Assembly (NCBI RefSeq): GCF_009765225.1
Contig: NZ_VMSF01000001.1
Span: forward strand, 1,736,001-1,800,000
DNA length: 64,000 nt
Direction: 5' to 3'
DNA from: Leifsonia sp. AG29
GTDB lineage: Bacteria > Actinomycetota > Actinomycetes > Actinomycetales > Microbacteriaceae
The notes below the pieces were generated by a model that saw only the letters and a program-made list of their open reading frames with translations, made no database searches and was not told where the DNA came from. Position numbers and translations under genes: made by a program. Positions 1 to 8,403 of the stretch are shown in pieces (the first letter of the stretch is position 1; each line of letters begins with the position of its first letter).

Positions 1-483
1 GGCGTCTGCACCGACCGGCCTCGCACGGACCGCGAGGAGCCGCTGCGGCCCCGAATGCACGAGCGGGACGTCGATTCGCAGCGCCGCTCCGGCGCGCGGG
101 GTGACCACGGCATCGACAGGAGGCGCGCCCGCCCGGGTCAGCCGGAGGTGGAGGGCATCGGAGCGGGAGGACGCGGAGACTGAGACGTCGACACCGGTGA
201 GGGCGGCTTCCGGTGTAGCCGAGAGCGCCAACGCCGGCGGAACAGCCGCCGCTGTGGTGACCTCGACCGCGTCGGTGGCCGGCCGCCGGTCCCAGCTCAA
301 GGCAGCCGCGATGAGCAGCGGCGCGCCGACCAAGGCCGGCTCGACGCGACTCAGCACGAAGCCGGCCACGACGCACACCAGACCGACGACGACGGCACCC
401 GCCAGTGCGGGGCTCATCGCCCATCGGACACCGACTGCTGTGCGCTCCGTCGCGCGAGCGCCGCTCGTCTCTGGGGCGTTCAT
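1..483 (-). CDS. DUF58 family membrane protein, N-terminal part (cut by window edge)
   Basis: An open minus-strand frame begins at the ATG at 483 and runs through position 1 without a stop (161 codons). The start is 16 bp beyond the MoxR stop. The N-terminus has a polar stretch, then two hydrophobic segments at about residues 24-44 and 49-63, followed by an extracytoplasmic-looking beta-rich region. This is the usual front end of DUF58 proteins, whose VWA-like part would lie outside the window. DUF58 partners MoxR-type AAA ATPases and transglutaminase/DUF4129 proteins. The assignment rests mainly on context, because the diagnostic DUF58 core is not visible. Confidence 0.72.
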   Translation of the reverse strand, partial: MNAPETSGARATERTAVGVRWAMSPALAGAVVVGLVCVVAGFVLSRVEPALVGAPLLIAAALSWDRRPATDAVEVTTAAAVPPALALSATPEAALTGVDVSVSASSRSDALHLRLTRAGAPPVDAVVTPRAGAALRIDVPLVHSGPQRLLAVRARPVGADA

Positions 484-499
484 CGGGTGACCGTGGTGC

Positions 500-1555
500 T
501 CACCGGGCCGGCTCAGCGGCGACCCCCGCGTCCGTCGCCGCAGGGCGACCGACGGCGGGCGGACCGGCCACCCCGTTCACGACCTCTCTCACGACGTCCT
601 CGGGCTGGACACCGGTCGTCCACGCCTGGACGGTCAGCGTGAGCCGGTGCGCCAGCACCGGGACCGCCGCCCTCTTCACGTCGTCGGGGATCACGTAGGA
701 GCGGGCATCGAGCACGGCTAGAGCGCGAGCGACGAGCAGAAGGCCCTGCGAACCGCGCGGGGAGGCTCCCACCTCCACCGACCGGTGCCGCCTCGTCGCC
801 GCAGCCAGGGCCACGCAGTAGTCGACGATGTCAGGATCCACATCGACCGCCTCCACACCGGCCTGCATCGCGAGCAGCGTCGCGGCATCGGTCACGGGCT
901 CGACCGTGGCGACCTCATGCCGCCGCCTCACGCGCGCCTGGAGCACACTCGACTCGCCGGCCGCGTCCGGGTAGCCGACGCGGAGCCGCACCATGAAGCG
1001 ATCGAGCTGGGCCTCGGGCAGGGCGTAGGTCCCCTCCGACTCGATCGGGTTCGCCGTGGCGACGACGTGGAACGGACGCGGGAGGGGGAAACTGCGCCCC
1101 TCGACCGAGACCTGCCCTTCCGCCATCGCCTCGAGCAGGGCCGACTGCGTCTTGGGCGACGTGCGGTTGATCTCGTCGGCGAGGAACAGCCCGGTGAAGA
1201 CGGGGCCCGGGCGGAACTCGAAGTCGGCGACGGCCGGCACGTAGACGAAGGACCCGGTGATGTCGGACGGCAGCAGGTCGGGAGTGCACTGGAGCCTCCG
1301 GAAATCGAGGCCCACCGCCGACGCGATGCTGCGGGCAGCCAGAGTCTTGCCGAGCCCCGGTACGTCGTCGAACAGCACGTGACCCCCGGAGAGGATCGTC
1401 GCGAGAGCGAGGCGGAGAGGCTCCACCATGCCGACCACGACCGTGCCGACGCGATCGAGCACCGCTGCCCCGAGGCGTGCCACCTCGGCGACGGGAAGCG
1501 GCTCGGTCGCGTGGCCGTCCGGAGGATGCGGGGTGACAGGCGGGTCAACGGCCAT
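500..1555 (-). CDS. MoxR family AAA+ ATPase
   Basis: 351-residue AAA+ ATPase of the MoxR/RavA class. Walker A is DVPGLGKT at about 64-71, Walker B is LFLADEIN at about 123-130, and the following SPKTQSALLEAM stretch is the typical MoxR sensor segment. The C-terminal lid domain (about 245-320) contains the RGSQGLLLVARALA helix. MoxR proteins act as chaperones that insert cofactors or mature VWA-domain partners; the partner here is presumably the adjacent DUF58 protein. The start overlaps the preceding membrane-protein gene by 11 bp, so the two are probably co-translated. The last 20-25 residues are Ala/Pro-rich and unlikely to be functional. Confidence 0.93.
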   Translation of the reverse strand: MAVDPPVTPHPPDGHATEPLPVAEVARLGAAVLDRVGTVVVGMVEPLRLALATILSGGHVLFDDVPGLGKTLAARSIASAVGLDFRRLQCTPDLLPSDITGSFVYVPAVADFEFRPGPVFTGLFLADEINRTSPKTQSALLEAMAEGQVSVEGRSFPLPRPFHVVATANPIESEGTYALPEAQLDRFMVRLRVGYPDAAGESSVLQARVRRRHEVATVEPVTDAATLLAMQAGVEAVDVDPDIVDYCVALAAATRRHRSVEVGASPRGSQGLLLVARALAVLDARSYVIPDDVKRAAVPVLAHRLTLTVQAWTTGVQPEDVVREVVNGVAGPPAVGRPAATDAGVAAEPAR

Positions 1556-2072
1556 GACGGGACTCCTCGGTGGGGCGGACAGGGCTGACGGAGAGTTCCT
1601 CCAGGCGAGCGAGCAGAGCCTCCACCTGCACGGTACGCGGCGCCTGCGCTCCGCGTGCGACGAGGGACACCGCGGAGGGCCCGATCAACCGCTGAAACGT
1701 GTCGGCGTGCGCCGGGTCGTCGAGGTCCACTCCGTGCGCGGCGAGGGCGCGGGCCGCCAGCGATCTGACCCTGCGCATGCCTTCGGCTGAAACCCGGCCA
1801 CCGCGCGCGCCGAGCGCCCAGCCCAGCTGGACGACGTCCCGCCGGGATCCGGGTCGTGCGGGCGCCGGGTCGGGAGCCCAAGCCACGGGTGCCGCGTCGC
1901 CGATCATCGAGAGGCAGGAGGTGAGGCCGAGTGCGATGGCGCCGAGGCCGGCCGCGTGCGCAGCGTCCATCCCCAGGTACCACGCGCAGGCGCCGACCGC
2001 GGCGCCGAAGACCGCGCACAGCGCCAGCCTGGTGACGAGTCGGCGGGAAAGCGCGGCGCGCGTCGCCTTCAT
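1545..2072 (-). CDS. Small membrane protein of the MoxR/DUF58 cluster, unknown function
   Basis: 175 residues with two hydrophobic segments (about 12-30 and 36-58) and then a soluble, Arg/Ala-rich tail of about 110 residues. No catalytic motif was recognised. The gene starts inside the last codons of the DUF4129 gene (4-bp ATGA overlap, 2069-2072) and ends 11 bp inside moxR, so it is locked into the operon. The position between DUF4129 and MoxR is one where actinobacteria often carry a short unnamed membrane protein. It may tether or regulate the complex; this is inference only. Confidence 0.8.
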   Translation of the reverse strand: MKATRAALSRRLVTRLALCAVFGAAVGACAWYLGMDAAHAAGLGAIALGLTSCLSMIGDAAPVAWAPDPAPARPGSRRDVVQLGWALGARGGRVSAEGMRRVRSLAARALAAHGVDLDDPAHADTFQRLIGPSAVSLVARGAQAPRTVQVEALLARLEELSVSPVRPTEESRHGR

Positions 2073-2791
2073 CGCGAGCTCCTGCCGGTGGCCTTCGTGC
2101 TCCAGGAGGCGCGGAGCGCGTCGACCGCCGCTGTCGCCGTCGCGATGTCGTCCGCCGTGATCGGCTCGGCGGAGAACCGCGCTCGCAGGTAGACCCCGAG
2201 AAGGGACCGCGCGGCGCCCTCGTCCGGCGCTACGCGAGCAACGACACGCGCCGTGAATTCCGATGGCGTCTCCGCCGCGAGGCGACGGACGCCTGATTCG
2301 GCTGCGCCCTGCTCCAGTCCGACCCAGGCGCGCTCGACCGCTGTGCGCGGATCGCGGTGGGCGGCGAGCTCCGCCGAGGCGAGGTCGAGGCCGCGGAGAA
2401 CCCGCGCCGGCTCCGGGGCGCGGTCGGGCGCCGGGACCGGGGCAGACGGAGGCAGGTCTGTGAGGGCCGTGAGCGGAGGCGGTGCCGCAAGGGCGGCCCG
2501 GCGAAGCCTCCGCACGATCAGCGCGAGCACGATCACGATGGCGAGGACGATGAGCGCGAGCAGGAGCCAGGACAGGTCGATGCGGAGCTCGCGCTGGGCG
2601 TGCTCCGGCGACGGCGTGCCCCGGAGCCGCTGGTTACTCGGAGGGAGGGTGCTGATCGGAGCGGGCGGCAGGAACATTCGCGGAGCACCGAACTCCGGCT
2701 GCCCCTGCACGGCGATGCCGATCGTGGCGACGATCACGAGCGCGGCCGTCCCGATGAGCGTCACACGTCGCCGGCCCGGTGTCTTCTCCAC
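2069..2791 (-). CDS. DUF4129 domain membrane protein
   Basis: 240 residues, GTG start. A transmembrane segment at about 10-28 is followed by a Pro-rich linker, a second membrane helix at about 72-92, and a cytoplasmic DUF4129 domain at about 130-230 (ERAWVGLEQ, ETPSEFTARV and YLRARFSAEP are family-typical). DUF4129 is usually the C-terminal part of transglutaminase-like proteins encoded with MoxR and DUF58, and here it stands alone. It is the first gene of the cluster. TACGGT lies 6 nt upstream of the GTG and no SD is seen, which suggests a leaderless message. Confidence 0.85.
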   Translation of the reverse strand: MEKTPGRRRVTLIGTAALVIVATIGIAVQGQPEFGAPRMFLPPAPISTLPPSNQRLRGTPSPEHAQRELRIDLSWLLLALIVLAIVIVLALIVRRLRRAALAAPPPLTALTDLPPSAPVPAPDRAPEPARVLRGLDLASAELAAHRDPRTAVERAWVGLEQGAAESGVRRLAAETPSEFTARVVARVAPDEGAARSLLGVYLRARFSAEPITADDIATATAAVDALRASWSTKATGRSSR

Positions 2792-2797
2792 ACAGTC

Positions 2798-2803
2798 ACC
2801 GTA
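2798..2803 (-). promoter_or_regulatory. Putative -10 hexamer, leaderless promoter of the DUF4129 gene
   Basis: TACGGT reads toward the GTG at 2791 with a 6-nt spacer, so transcription would begin at or next to the start codon. No convincing -35. Confidence 0.4.
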
Positions 2804-2847
2804 ACCCCGGCCCGGCAGCGCTCGGTGCGCCTCGCGGATCCCCGGCG

Positions 2848-4914
2848 CTAGCCGAGGTGGCCGGCCTTCTCCATCTGGCGCAGGTCGCGCTTGAGGTCGG
2901 ACAGCTCGTCTCGCAGCCGGGCCGCGAGCTCGAACTTCAACTCGCCCGCGGCGGCCAGCATCTGCTGATTGAGGTCGGCGATCAGCGACTCGAGCTCGGC
3001 GGCACCCTGAGCGGCGATGCCGCCGTTCCGCAGGTTGGGGGTCGGGCTCTTCCGCTTCTGCTCGCGCCCCGCGAGGATGCGGGCGGTGTCGGCCTCCTCG
3101 CGCGCGAGGACGTCGGTGATGTCGGCGATCCGCTTGCGCAGCGGCTGCGGATCGATGCCGTTGACCCGGTTGTACTCGATCTGCTTGTCGCGCCGGCGGC
3201 TCGTCTCTTCGATCGCGTTCTTCATCGAGTCCGTGAGCACGTCGGCGTACATGTGAACCTCGCCGGAGACGTTGCGCGCGGCACGGCCGATCGTCTGGAT
3301 CAGCGAGGTCGAGGAGCGGAGGAATCCCTCCTTGTCGGCGTCGAGGATGGCGACGAGCGACACCTCGGGCAGGTCGAGGCCTTCGCGAAGGAGGTTGATG
3401 CCCACGAGGACGTCGTAGAGGCCGGCGCGCAGCTCGGTGAGGAGCTCCACGCGCCGCAGGGTGTCGACGTCGGAATGGAGGTACCGCACCTTGACCCCGG
3501 CCTCGGCGAGGAAGTCGGTGAGCTCCTCGGCCATCTTCTTGGTGAGCGTCGTCACGAGCACGCGCTCGTCACGCTCCACACGGAGGCGGATCTCCTCGAG
3601 GAGGTCGTCGATCTGGCCCTTGGTCGGTTTGACGACGATCTGCGGATCGACGAGGCCGGTCGGACGGATGATCTGCTCGACGATGCCGTCGGCGACGCCG
3701 AGCTCGTACTGGCCCGGGGTGGCCGACAGATACACGGTCTGGCCGACGCGCTCCTTGAACTCGTTCCACCGCAGTGGCCGGTTGTCGAGGGCGCTCGGGA
3801 GGCGGAAGCCGTGCTCGACCAGGGTCCGCTTGCGGGAGGCATCCCCCTCGTACATCGCGCCGATCTGCGGCACGGTGACGTGCGACTCGTCGATGACGAC
3901 GAGGAAGTCGTCCGGGAAGTAGTCGAGCAGGCAGTGCGGCGCCTCGCCGGGAGCCCGGCCGTCGATGTGGCGCGAGTAGTTCTCGATGCCGGAGCAGAAG
4001 CCGATCTGCTCCATCATCTCGATGTCGAACTGAGTCCGCATCCGCAGGCGTTGGGCCTCGAGCAGCTTGCCCTCGCGTTCGAGCTCCTGGAGGCGCTCGC
4101 GGAGCTCCTCCTGGATCGTCACGATCGCGCGCTGCATGGTCGCCGGGCTCGCCGCGTAGTGGGTCGCCGGGAACACGGAGACGGCGTCGAGCTTGGCCAG
4201 CACCTCGCCGGTCAGCGGGTGGAGGGAGTAGAGCGCCTCGATCTCGTCGCCGAACAGCTCGATGCGGACCGCGTGCTCTTCATAGACCGGGATGATCTCG
4301 ATCGTGTCGCCGCGCACCCGGAACTTGCCGCGGGAAAAGTCGACGTCGTTGCGCTCGTACTGCATGTTGACGAACCGGCGGATGAGAGCGTCGCGGCCGA
4401 TGTTCTGCCCGACCTGGAGCGCGACCATCGCCTCGAGATACTCCTCGGCGGCGCCGAGGCCGTAGATGCATGACACGGTGGAGACCACGACGACGTCTCG
4501 GCGGCTGAGCAGCGAGTTGGTCGTCGAGTGGCGGAGCCGCTCGACCTCGGCGTTGATCGACGAGTCCTTCTCGATGAAGGTGTCGGTCTGAGGCACGTAG
4601 GCCTCGGGCTGGTAGTAGTCGTAGTACGAGACGAAGTACTCGACGGCGTTGTTCGGCAGGAGCTCGCGGAACTCGTTGGCCAGCTGGGCGGCCAGTGTCT
4701 TGTTGTGCGCGAGCACCAGCGTCGGACGCTGCACCTGCTCGATCAGCCACGCGGTGGTCGCCGATTTCCCGGTTCCGGTCGCTCCGAGCAGCACGACGTC
4801 GGTCTCGCCCGCGTTGATCCGCGCGGCCAGTTCGGCGATCGCGTGCGGTTGGTCACCGCTCGGCTGGTACTCGCTGACGACCTCGAAAGGACGGACGGAG
4901 CGCGTGGGTAGCAT
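2848..4914 (-). CDS. uvrB: UvrABC excinuclease subunit B
   Basis: 688 residues, full length for actinobacterial UvrB. It is the damage-verifying helicase-like subunit of nucleotide excision repair, loaded by UvrA and nicked with UvrC. Visible elements are Walker A GATGTGKS (44-51), the Tyr-rich beta-hairpin [16 protein letters not shown] (about 92-107), the DESH box [10 protein letters not shown] (about 341), helicase motif [11 protein letters not shown], and a C-terminal UVR domain for UvrC contact (about 635-675). GGAGG lies only one base before the ATG, too close to act as an SD. TAGACT 6 nt upstream fits a leaderless transcript. Confidence 0.98.
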   Translation of the reverse strand: MLPTRSVRPFEVVSEYQPSGDQPHAIAELAARINAGETDVVLLGATGTGKSATTAWLIEQVQRPTLVLAHNKTLAAQLANEFRELLPNNAVEYFVSYYDYYQPEAYVPQTDTFIEKDSSINAEVERLRHSTTNSLLSRRDVVVVSTVSCIYGLGAAEEYLEAMVALQVGQNIGRDALIRRFVNMQYERNDVDFSRGKFRVRGDTIEIIPVYEEHAVRIELFGDEIEALYSLHPLTGEVLAKLDAVSVFPATHYAASPATMQRAIVTIQEELRERLQELEREGKLLEAQRLRMRTQFDIEMMEQIGFCSGIENYSRHIDGRAPGEAPHCLLDYFPDDFLVVIDESHVTVPQIGAMYEGDASRKRTLVEHGFRLPSALDNRPLRWNEFKERVGQTVYLSATPGQYELGVADGIVEQIIRPTGLVDPQIVVKPTKGQIDDLLEEIRLRVERDERVLVTTLTKKMAEELTDFLAEAGVKVRYLHSDVDTLRRVELLTELRAGLYDVLVGINLLREGLDLPEVSLVAILDADKEGFLRSSTSLIQTIGRAARNVSGEVHMYADVLTDSMKNAIEETSRRRDKQIEYNRVNGIDPQPLRKRIADITDVLAREEADTARILAGREQKRKSPTPNLRNGGIAAQGAAELESLIADLNQQMLAAAGELKFELAARLRDELSDLKRDLRQMEKAGHLG

Positions 4915-4920
4915 GCCTCC

Positions 4921-4926
4921 AGTCTA
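4921..4926 (-). promoter_or_regulatory. Putative -10 hexamer, leaderless promoter of uvrB
   Basis: TAGACT ends 6 nt before the uvrB ATG, placing +1 on the start codon. The site lies in the 74-bp gap after coaE. Confidence 0.5.
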
Positions 4927-4988
4927 GGAAGGACCACCGACACCGGGGACGGCTCTCGCTCAGGGCGAACCCCGGCCGCCCGTCGGCC

Positions 4989-5591
4989 TCAGCGACGGGT
5001 CCGGAGCTCCTCCCACAGCGCGTCCACCTGCGCCAGGGTGTGCTCGAGCGTTCCCCCGGTGTCGATGACAACGTCGGCGACGGCGAGGCGCTGCTCGTCC
5101 GAGGCCTGCGAGCGGATGCGTCGCTCCGCCTCCTCCCGAGCCATGCGCCGGAGCTCGACCAGCCGATCGATGCGGGTCGCCTCGTCGGCGTGCGCCACGA
5201 CCACCCGGTCGAAGGGGTATTCGTTCGCGGACTCGACGAGCAGCGGCACGTCGTAGACGACGATCGCGTCCGGATCAGCCGCCCGCGCGGCGTCGAACCG
5301 TTCGGTGGACGCCTTCAGGACGGCGGGGTGCGTGATGCTGTTGAGAACCTGCAGCTTCTCGGGATCAGCGAAGACGATGGCGCCGAGGGCCGCGCGGTCG
5401 AGGCTGCCGTCAGCGGCGATCACCCCGTCACCGAAGGCGCGTGCGATCTCGGCCAGGGCCGGCGTGCCGGGCTCGACGACCTCCCGGGCGATCCGGTCGG
5501 CGTCGACGACGACGGCTCCGTGCTCCCCGAGGCGGCTCGCGATGGTCGACTTGCCGGAGGCGATCCCGCCCGTGAGTCCGATCAGCTGCAC
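4989..5591 (-). CDS. coaE: Dephospho-CoA kinase
   Basis: 200 residues, GTG start. It catalyses the last step of coenzyme A synthesis, ATP-dependent phosphorylation of the dephospho-CoA ribose 3'-OH. The P-loop is GGIASGKS (8-15). DADRIAREVVEPG (about 31-43) is the CoA-domain signature, and YDVPLLVES (about 114) is the conserved substrate-binding strand. Unlike mycobacterial CoaE there is no C-terminal UPF0157-like extension. The gene lies between rpsA and uvrB, as in other actinobacteria. A hairpin terminator isolates it from rpsA, and TAGGCT 6 nt before the GTG suggests its own leaderless promoter. Confidence 0.96.
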   Translation of the reverse strand: MQLIGLTGGIASGKSTIASRLGEHGAVVVDADRIAREVVEPGTPALAEIARAFGDGVIAADGSLDRAALGAIVFADPEKLQVLNSITHPAVLKASTERFDAARAADPDAIVVYDVPLLVESANEYPFDRVVVAHADEATRIDRLVELRRMAREEAERRIRSQASDEQRLAVADVVIDTGGTLEHTLAQVDALWEELRTRR

Positions 5592-5597
5592 GCATCC

Positions 5598-5603
5598 AGC
5601 CTA
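5598..5603 (-). promoter_or_regulatory. Putative -10 hexamer, leaderless promoter of coaE
   Basis: TAGGCT with a 6-nt spacer to the coaE GTG. It sits between the rpsA terminator and coaE, where an independent promoter is needed. Confidence 0.5.
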
Positions 5604-5628
5604 TGGGCTCACCGCCCGTTAAAGCCGG

Positions 5629-5656
5629 AACGGCCGGCCCCGCAGGGCCGGCCGTT
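5629..5656 (-). terminator. Hairpin terminator downstream of rpsA
   Basis: Perfect 12-bp inverted repeat (arms 5629-5640 and 5645-5656, arm AACGGCCGGCCC, 4-nt loop) placed 14 bp after the rpsA stop. It lacks a long U tract (CCGGCUUUAAC follows), as is common for GC-rich actinobacterial terminators. Confidence 0.75.
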
Positions 5657-5670
5657 CGCAGATGGGGTGC

Positions 5671-7113
5671 TCAGGAGTTGGAGCTGAGCTTCTCGCGCAG
5701 AGCCGCGAGCGACTCGTCGTCGGCGAGCGTGCCGCCCTGGCCCGAGTCGGAGGAGTACGAGCTGGTGCCGCTGTCGGCAGCCGCCTCCTCGAGGCCCTTC
5801 GCGACCTGGCGCTTGTGCGCCTCCCAGCGCGCCTGGGCCGCAGCGTACTGCTGCTCCCACTCCTCGCGCTGCTGCTCGAAGCCTTCCTTCCACTCGTTGG
5901 TCTCCGGGTCGAAGCCCTCGGGGTACTTGTAGTTCCCCTGCTCGTCGTACTCGGTGACCATGCCGTAGAGCGCCGGGTCGAACTCGGTGCCCTCGGGGTC
6001 GACGCCCTCGTTCGCCTGCTTGAGCGACAGCGAGATGCGGCGGCGCTCCAGGTCGATGTCGATGACCTTGACGAAGACCTCGTCGCCGACCGACACGACC
6101 TGCTCCGCGAGCTCGACGTGCTTGCCGGAGAGCTCGGAGATGTGCACAAGGCCCTCGATGCCGTCCGCGACGCGGACGAACGCGCCGAACGGGACGAGCT
6201 TCGTGACCTTGCCCGGTGCGACCTGGCCGATCGCGTGGGTGCGGGCGAAGACCTGCCACGGGTCCTCCTGCGTCGCCTTGAGCGACAGGGAGACGCGCTC
6301 GCGGTCGAGGTCGACCTCGAGGATCTCGACGGTGACCTCCTGGCCCACCTCGACGACCTCGGAGGCGTGCTCGATGTGCTTCCAGGAGAGCTCGGAGACG
6401 TGGACGAGACCGTCGACGCCGCCCAGGTCGACGAACGCACCGAAGTTGACGATCGACGACACGACGCCCTTGCGGACCTGCCCCTTGTGCAGGTTGTTGA
6501 GGAACGTGGTGCGGGACTCGGACTGGGTCTGCTCGAGCAGGGCGCGGCGCGACAGGACCACGTTGTTGCGGTTCTTGTCGAGCTCGAGGATCTTCGCCTC
6601 GATCTCCTGGCCGAGGTACGGCGTGAGGTCACGGACCCGGCGGAGCTCGATGAGCGAGGCCGGGAGGAAGCCGCGGAGGCCGATGTCGACGATCAGGCCG
6701 CCCTTGACGACCTCGATGACCGTACCGGTGACGACACCGTCGGCCTCCTTGATCTTCTCGACGTCGCCCCACGCGCGCTCGTACTGCGCGCGCTTCTTGG
6801 ACAGGATGAGGCGGCCTTCCTTGTCCTCCTTCTGGAGGACGAGCGCCTCGACGGTGTCGCCGACCTCGACGACCTCGCTGGGGTCGACGTCGTGCTTGAT
6901 GGAGAGCTCGCGGGAGGGGATAACGCCCTCGGTCTTGTAGCCGACGTCGAGGAGGACCTCGTCGCGGTCGATCTTGACGACGGTGCCCTCGATGAGGTCT
7001 CCGTCGTTGAAGAACTTCAGCGTCTTTTCGACCGCGGCAAGAAAGTCTTCAGCAGATCCGATGTCGTTGACGGCGACCTGCTTCGGTGCCTTGTCGGTCG
7101 TTGCGGTTGTCAT
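5671..7113 (-). CDS. rpsA: 30S ribosomal protein S1
   Basis: 480 residues, the typical actinobacterial four-S1-repeat length. S1 binds mRNA at the 30S platform and is the target of pyrazinoic acid in mycobacteria. Four S1/OB repeats are visible, roughly residues 35-110, 125-195, 210-280 and 295-370. They carry recurrent motifs such as VSSIVNFGAFVDLGGVDGLV, VTKLVPFGAFVRVADGIEGL and LVHVSELSWKH/LVHISELSGKH. The acidic, Glu/Gln-rich tail (about 400-480) is low complexity and probably disordered. A promoter about 105 bp upstream gives a leader with a hairpin at its 5' end, and the gene is closed by a strong terminator. Confidence 0.98.
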   Translation of the reverse strand: MTTATTDKAPKQVAVNDIGSAEDFLAAVEKTLKFFNDGDLIEGTVVKIDRDEVLLDVGYKTEGVIPSRELSIKHDVDPSEVVEVGDTVEALVLQKEDKEGRLILSKKRAQYERAWGDVEKIKEADGVVTGTVIEVVKGGLIVDIGLRGFLPASLIELRRVRDLTPYLGQEIEAKILELDKNRNNVVLSRRALLEQTQSESRTTFLNNLHKGQVRKGVVSSIVNFGAFVDLGGVDGLVHVSELSWKHIEHASEVVEVGQEVTVEILEVDLDRERVSLSLKATQEDPWQVFARTHAIGQVAPGKVTKLVPFGAFVRVADGIEGLVHISELSGKHVELAEQVVSVGDEVFVKVIDIDLERRRISLSLKQANEGVDPEGTEFDPALYGMVTEYDEQGNYKYPEGFDPETNEWKEGFEQQREEWEQQYAAAQARWEAHKRQVAKGLEEAAADSGTSSYSSDSGQGGTLADDESLAALREKLSSNS

Positions 7114-7199
7114 GTAGTGGATGCTCCGTAATGGACAGGATTCAGGCCCGGCGCGATGGTGCGTTGTTTGTGGTCCGCGCAGGGCAGGCGGATAGGGAT

Positions 7200-7213
7200 G
7201 TCACACAAGTGAC
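7200..7213 (-). promoter_or_regulatory. Palindrome at the predicted 5' end of the rpsA leader
   Basis: GTCACTTGTGTGAC has 5-bp arms and a 4-base centre. It begins at about +1 if TAGACT at 7219-7224 is the -10 box. It could be a 5' stabilising hairpin or a protein-binding site; its function is not established. Confidence 0.3.
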
Positions 7214-7218
7214 GTTCC

Positions 7219-7248
7219 AGTCTATCGGGCCGAAGTTGTGCGCAGCAA
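7219..7248 (-). promoter_or_regulatory. Putative rpsA promoter
   Basis: On the minus strand TTGCTG (7248-7243), an 18-nt spacer and TAGACT (7224-7219) resemble a housekeeping promoter. The predicted leader is about 100 nt. The -10 overlaps the stop of the upstream epimerase gene. Confidence 0.45.
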
Positions 7249-7764
7249 CCCGCGGGAGGCGAGCACCTGGGCGAGCGCGCCCTCCAGGTCGGGATAGGCG
7301 AACCGGTAGCCGGCGTCGAGCAGTCGTTCCGGCAGCACCCAGCGGCTCTTCAGCACGAGTTCGGTCTCGGTGCGGATCGCGGCCGAGCCCACTTCGAGCA
7401 TCCACCGGTGGGCCGGGAGGCCGATGCGGACGCCGAGCAGCCGCCGCAGCGTGGCCATCAGAGTGCGGCTGTCGACCGGGTTCGGCGACGACACATTGAC
7501 GGCGCCGTCGAGCTCAGGCCGCGTGCGGAGGAACTCGATCGCTCCAAGGACGTCGGCGAGGTGCACCCAGCTGAACCGCTGACGGCCTCCGCGGGCGCCG
7601 AACTCGTGGAAGGTGCCCGCGGCGCGCCGCGATGCGGTCGGCACCCAGCGCCCGTCGACCTGGGGGCCGCCGAGGAGGACTGCAGCGCCCTGGGACCGGT
7701 AGTGCTCGGCGAGATAGCGTCCGATGAACCCCGATGCCCCCGCGAGCGCGATCCGTCCGGTCAC
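7222..7764 (-). pseudogene. TIGR01777/SDR-type epimerase with large internal deletion
   Basis: 180 residues from a GTG at 7764 that forms a GTGA overlap with the DUF4166 stop, against about 300 for the family. The N-terminal Rossmann motif GASGFIGRYL is present. After about 25 residues the protein jumps to the segment GGPQVDGRW, which in relatives comes just before the C-terminal GGRQRFSWVHLADV region. The central part with the catalytic Tyr-Lys zone is absent. The C-terminus (NVSSPNP, ELVLKSRWVLPERL) is intact and in frame. A working short form cannot be excluded, but loss of the active site suggests a decaying gene. Confidence 0.65.
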
Positions 7765-8396
7765 CGCGACTCCCCCGTGTCGACCTCGTAGCGGAACCAC
7801 CCCGCATACTGATAGACCCTACCGACGATCGGCATCGTGACCGTGATGGCCACCCGCTGCCGGTCCGCGGCCTCGTCGAATCGCTCCGTCAGCACGATTC
7901 GAGGCGCGACCGCCCTCGGCAGGCGAACCCTGAGCCGGCCGACCAGGAGCGTCACACGCTCGCTCCGGAGTCGCAGTCCTCCCTCCAGGATGCTCGCGCG
8001 GAAGGTCGCCACCGCTCGGACGGGCCGCCCGAGCCGATCGTCGAGCGTCCCGGAGGTGACGCCGATCTCGTCGACCATGCGTCGCGCCCCTCGGGCCAGT
8101 GCGAACTCCCTCACGGCGGCGACCGCGGGGGAACCGTCCGCCCTCGTCGCGGGCCTGTTCTCGACGGTGAACGGCACGTCGCGCTCCCACACCGGGAAGA
8201 TCACTTCCGGCCCGAAGAGCCCCAGGAGCGGCCGCACCCAGCGGCGGGGCGTGCCGACCGTGTCGAACACGCCCCGCCCCCGGCCGACGCCTCCAGGCGG
8301 GATGGCGTCGAAGTACGCCCGCAGGCGGGGGTGCAGCTCGTCGAAGCGGTCGGCCAGGACCTGCCGGTACGGCGACCGCTCCCCTGCTGACGGCAT
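7761..8396 (-). CDS. DUF4166 domain-containing protein
   Basis: 211 residues. The sequence from YRQVLADRFDELHPRLRAYF through WERDVPFTVENRP to the C-terminal MPIVGRVYQYAGWFRYE matches the DUF4166 architecture. Its biochemical role is unknown. In many bacteria DUF4166 is fused to, or sits beside, a TIGR01777-like NAD(P)-binding epimerase; here the partner gene follows with a GTGA overlap but is internally deleted. The start lies 7 bp after the DUF885 stop, so it is probably the second gene of that transcript. No membrane segment or signal peptide is seen. Confidence 0.85.
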   Translation of the reverse strand: MPSAGERSPYRQVLADRFDELHPRLRAYFDAIPPGGVGRGRGVFDTVGTPRRWVRPLLGLFGPEVIFPVWERDVPFTVENRPATRADGSPAVAAVREFALARGARRMVDEIGVTSGTLDDRLGRPVRAVATFRASILEGGLRLRSERVTLLVGRLRVRLPRAVAPRIVLTERFDEAADRQRVAITVTMPIVGRVYQYAGWFRYEVDTGESR

Positions 8397-8403
8397 CGAG
8401 ACG

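Noticed and set aside
2792-2847. Terminator between uvrB and the DUF4129 gene
   Set aside because: No stem longer than a few base pairs could be found in the 56-bp gap.
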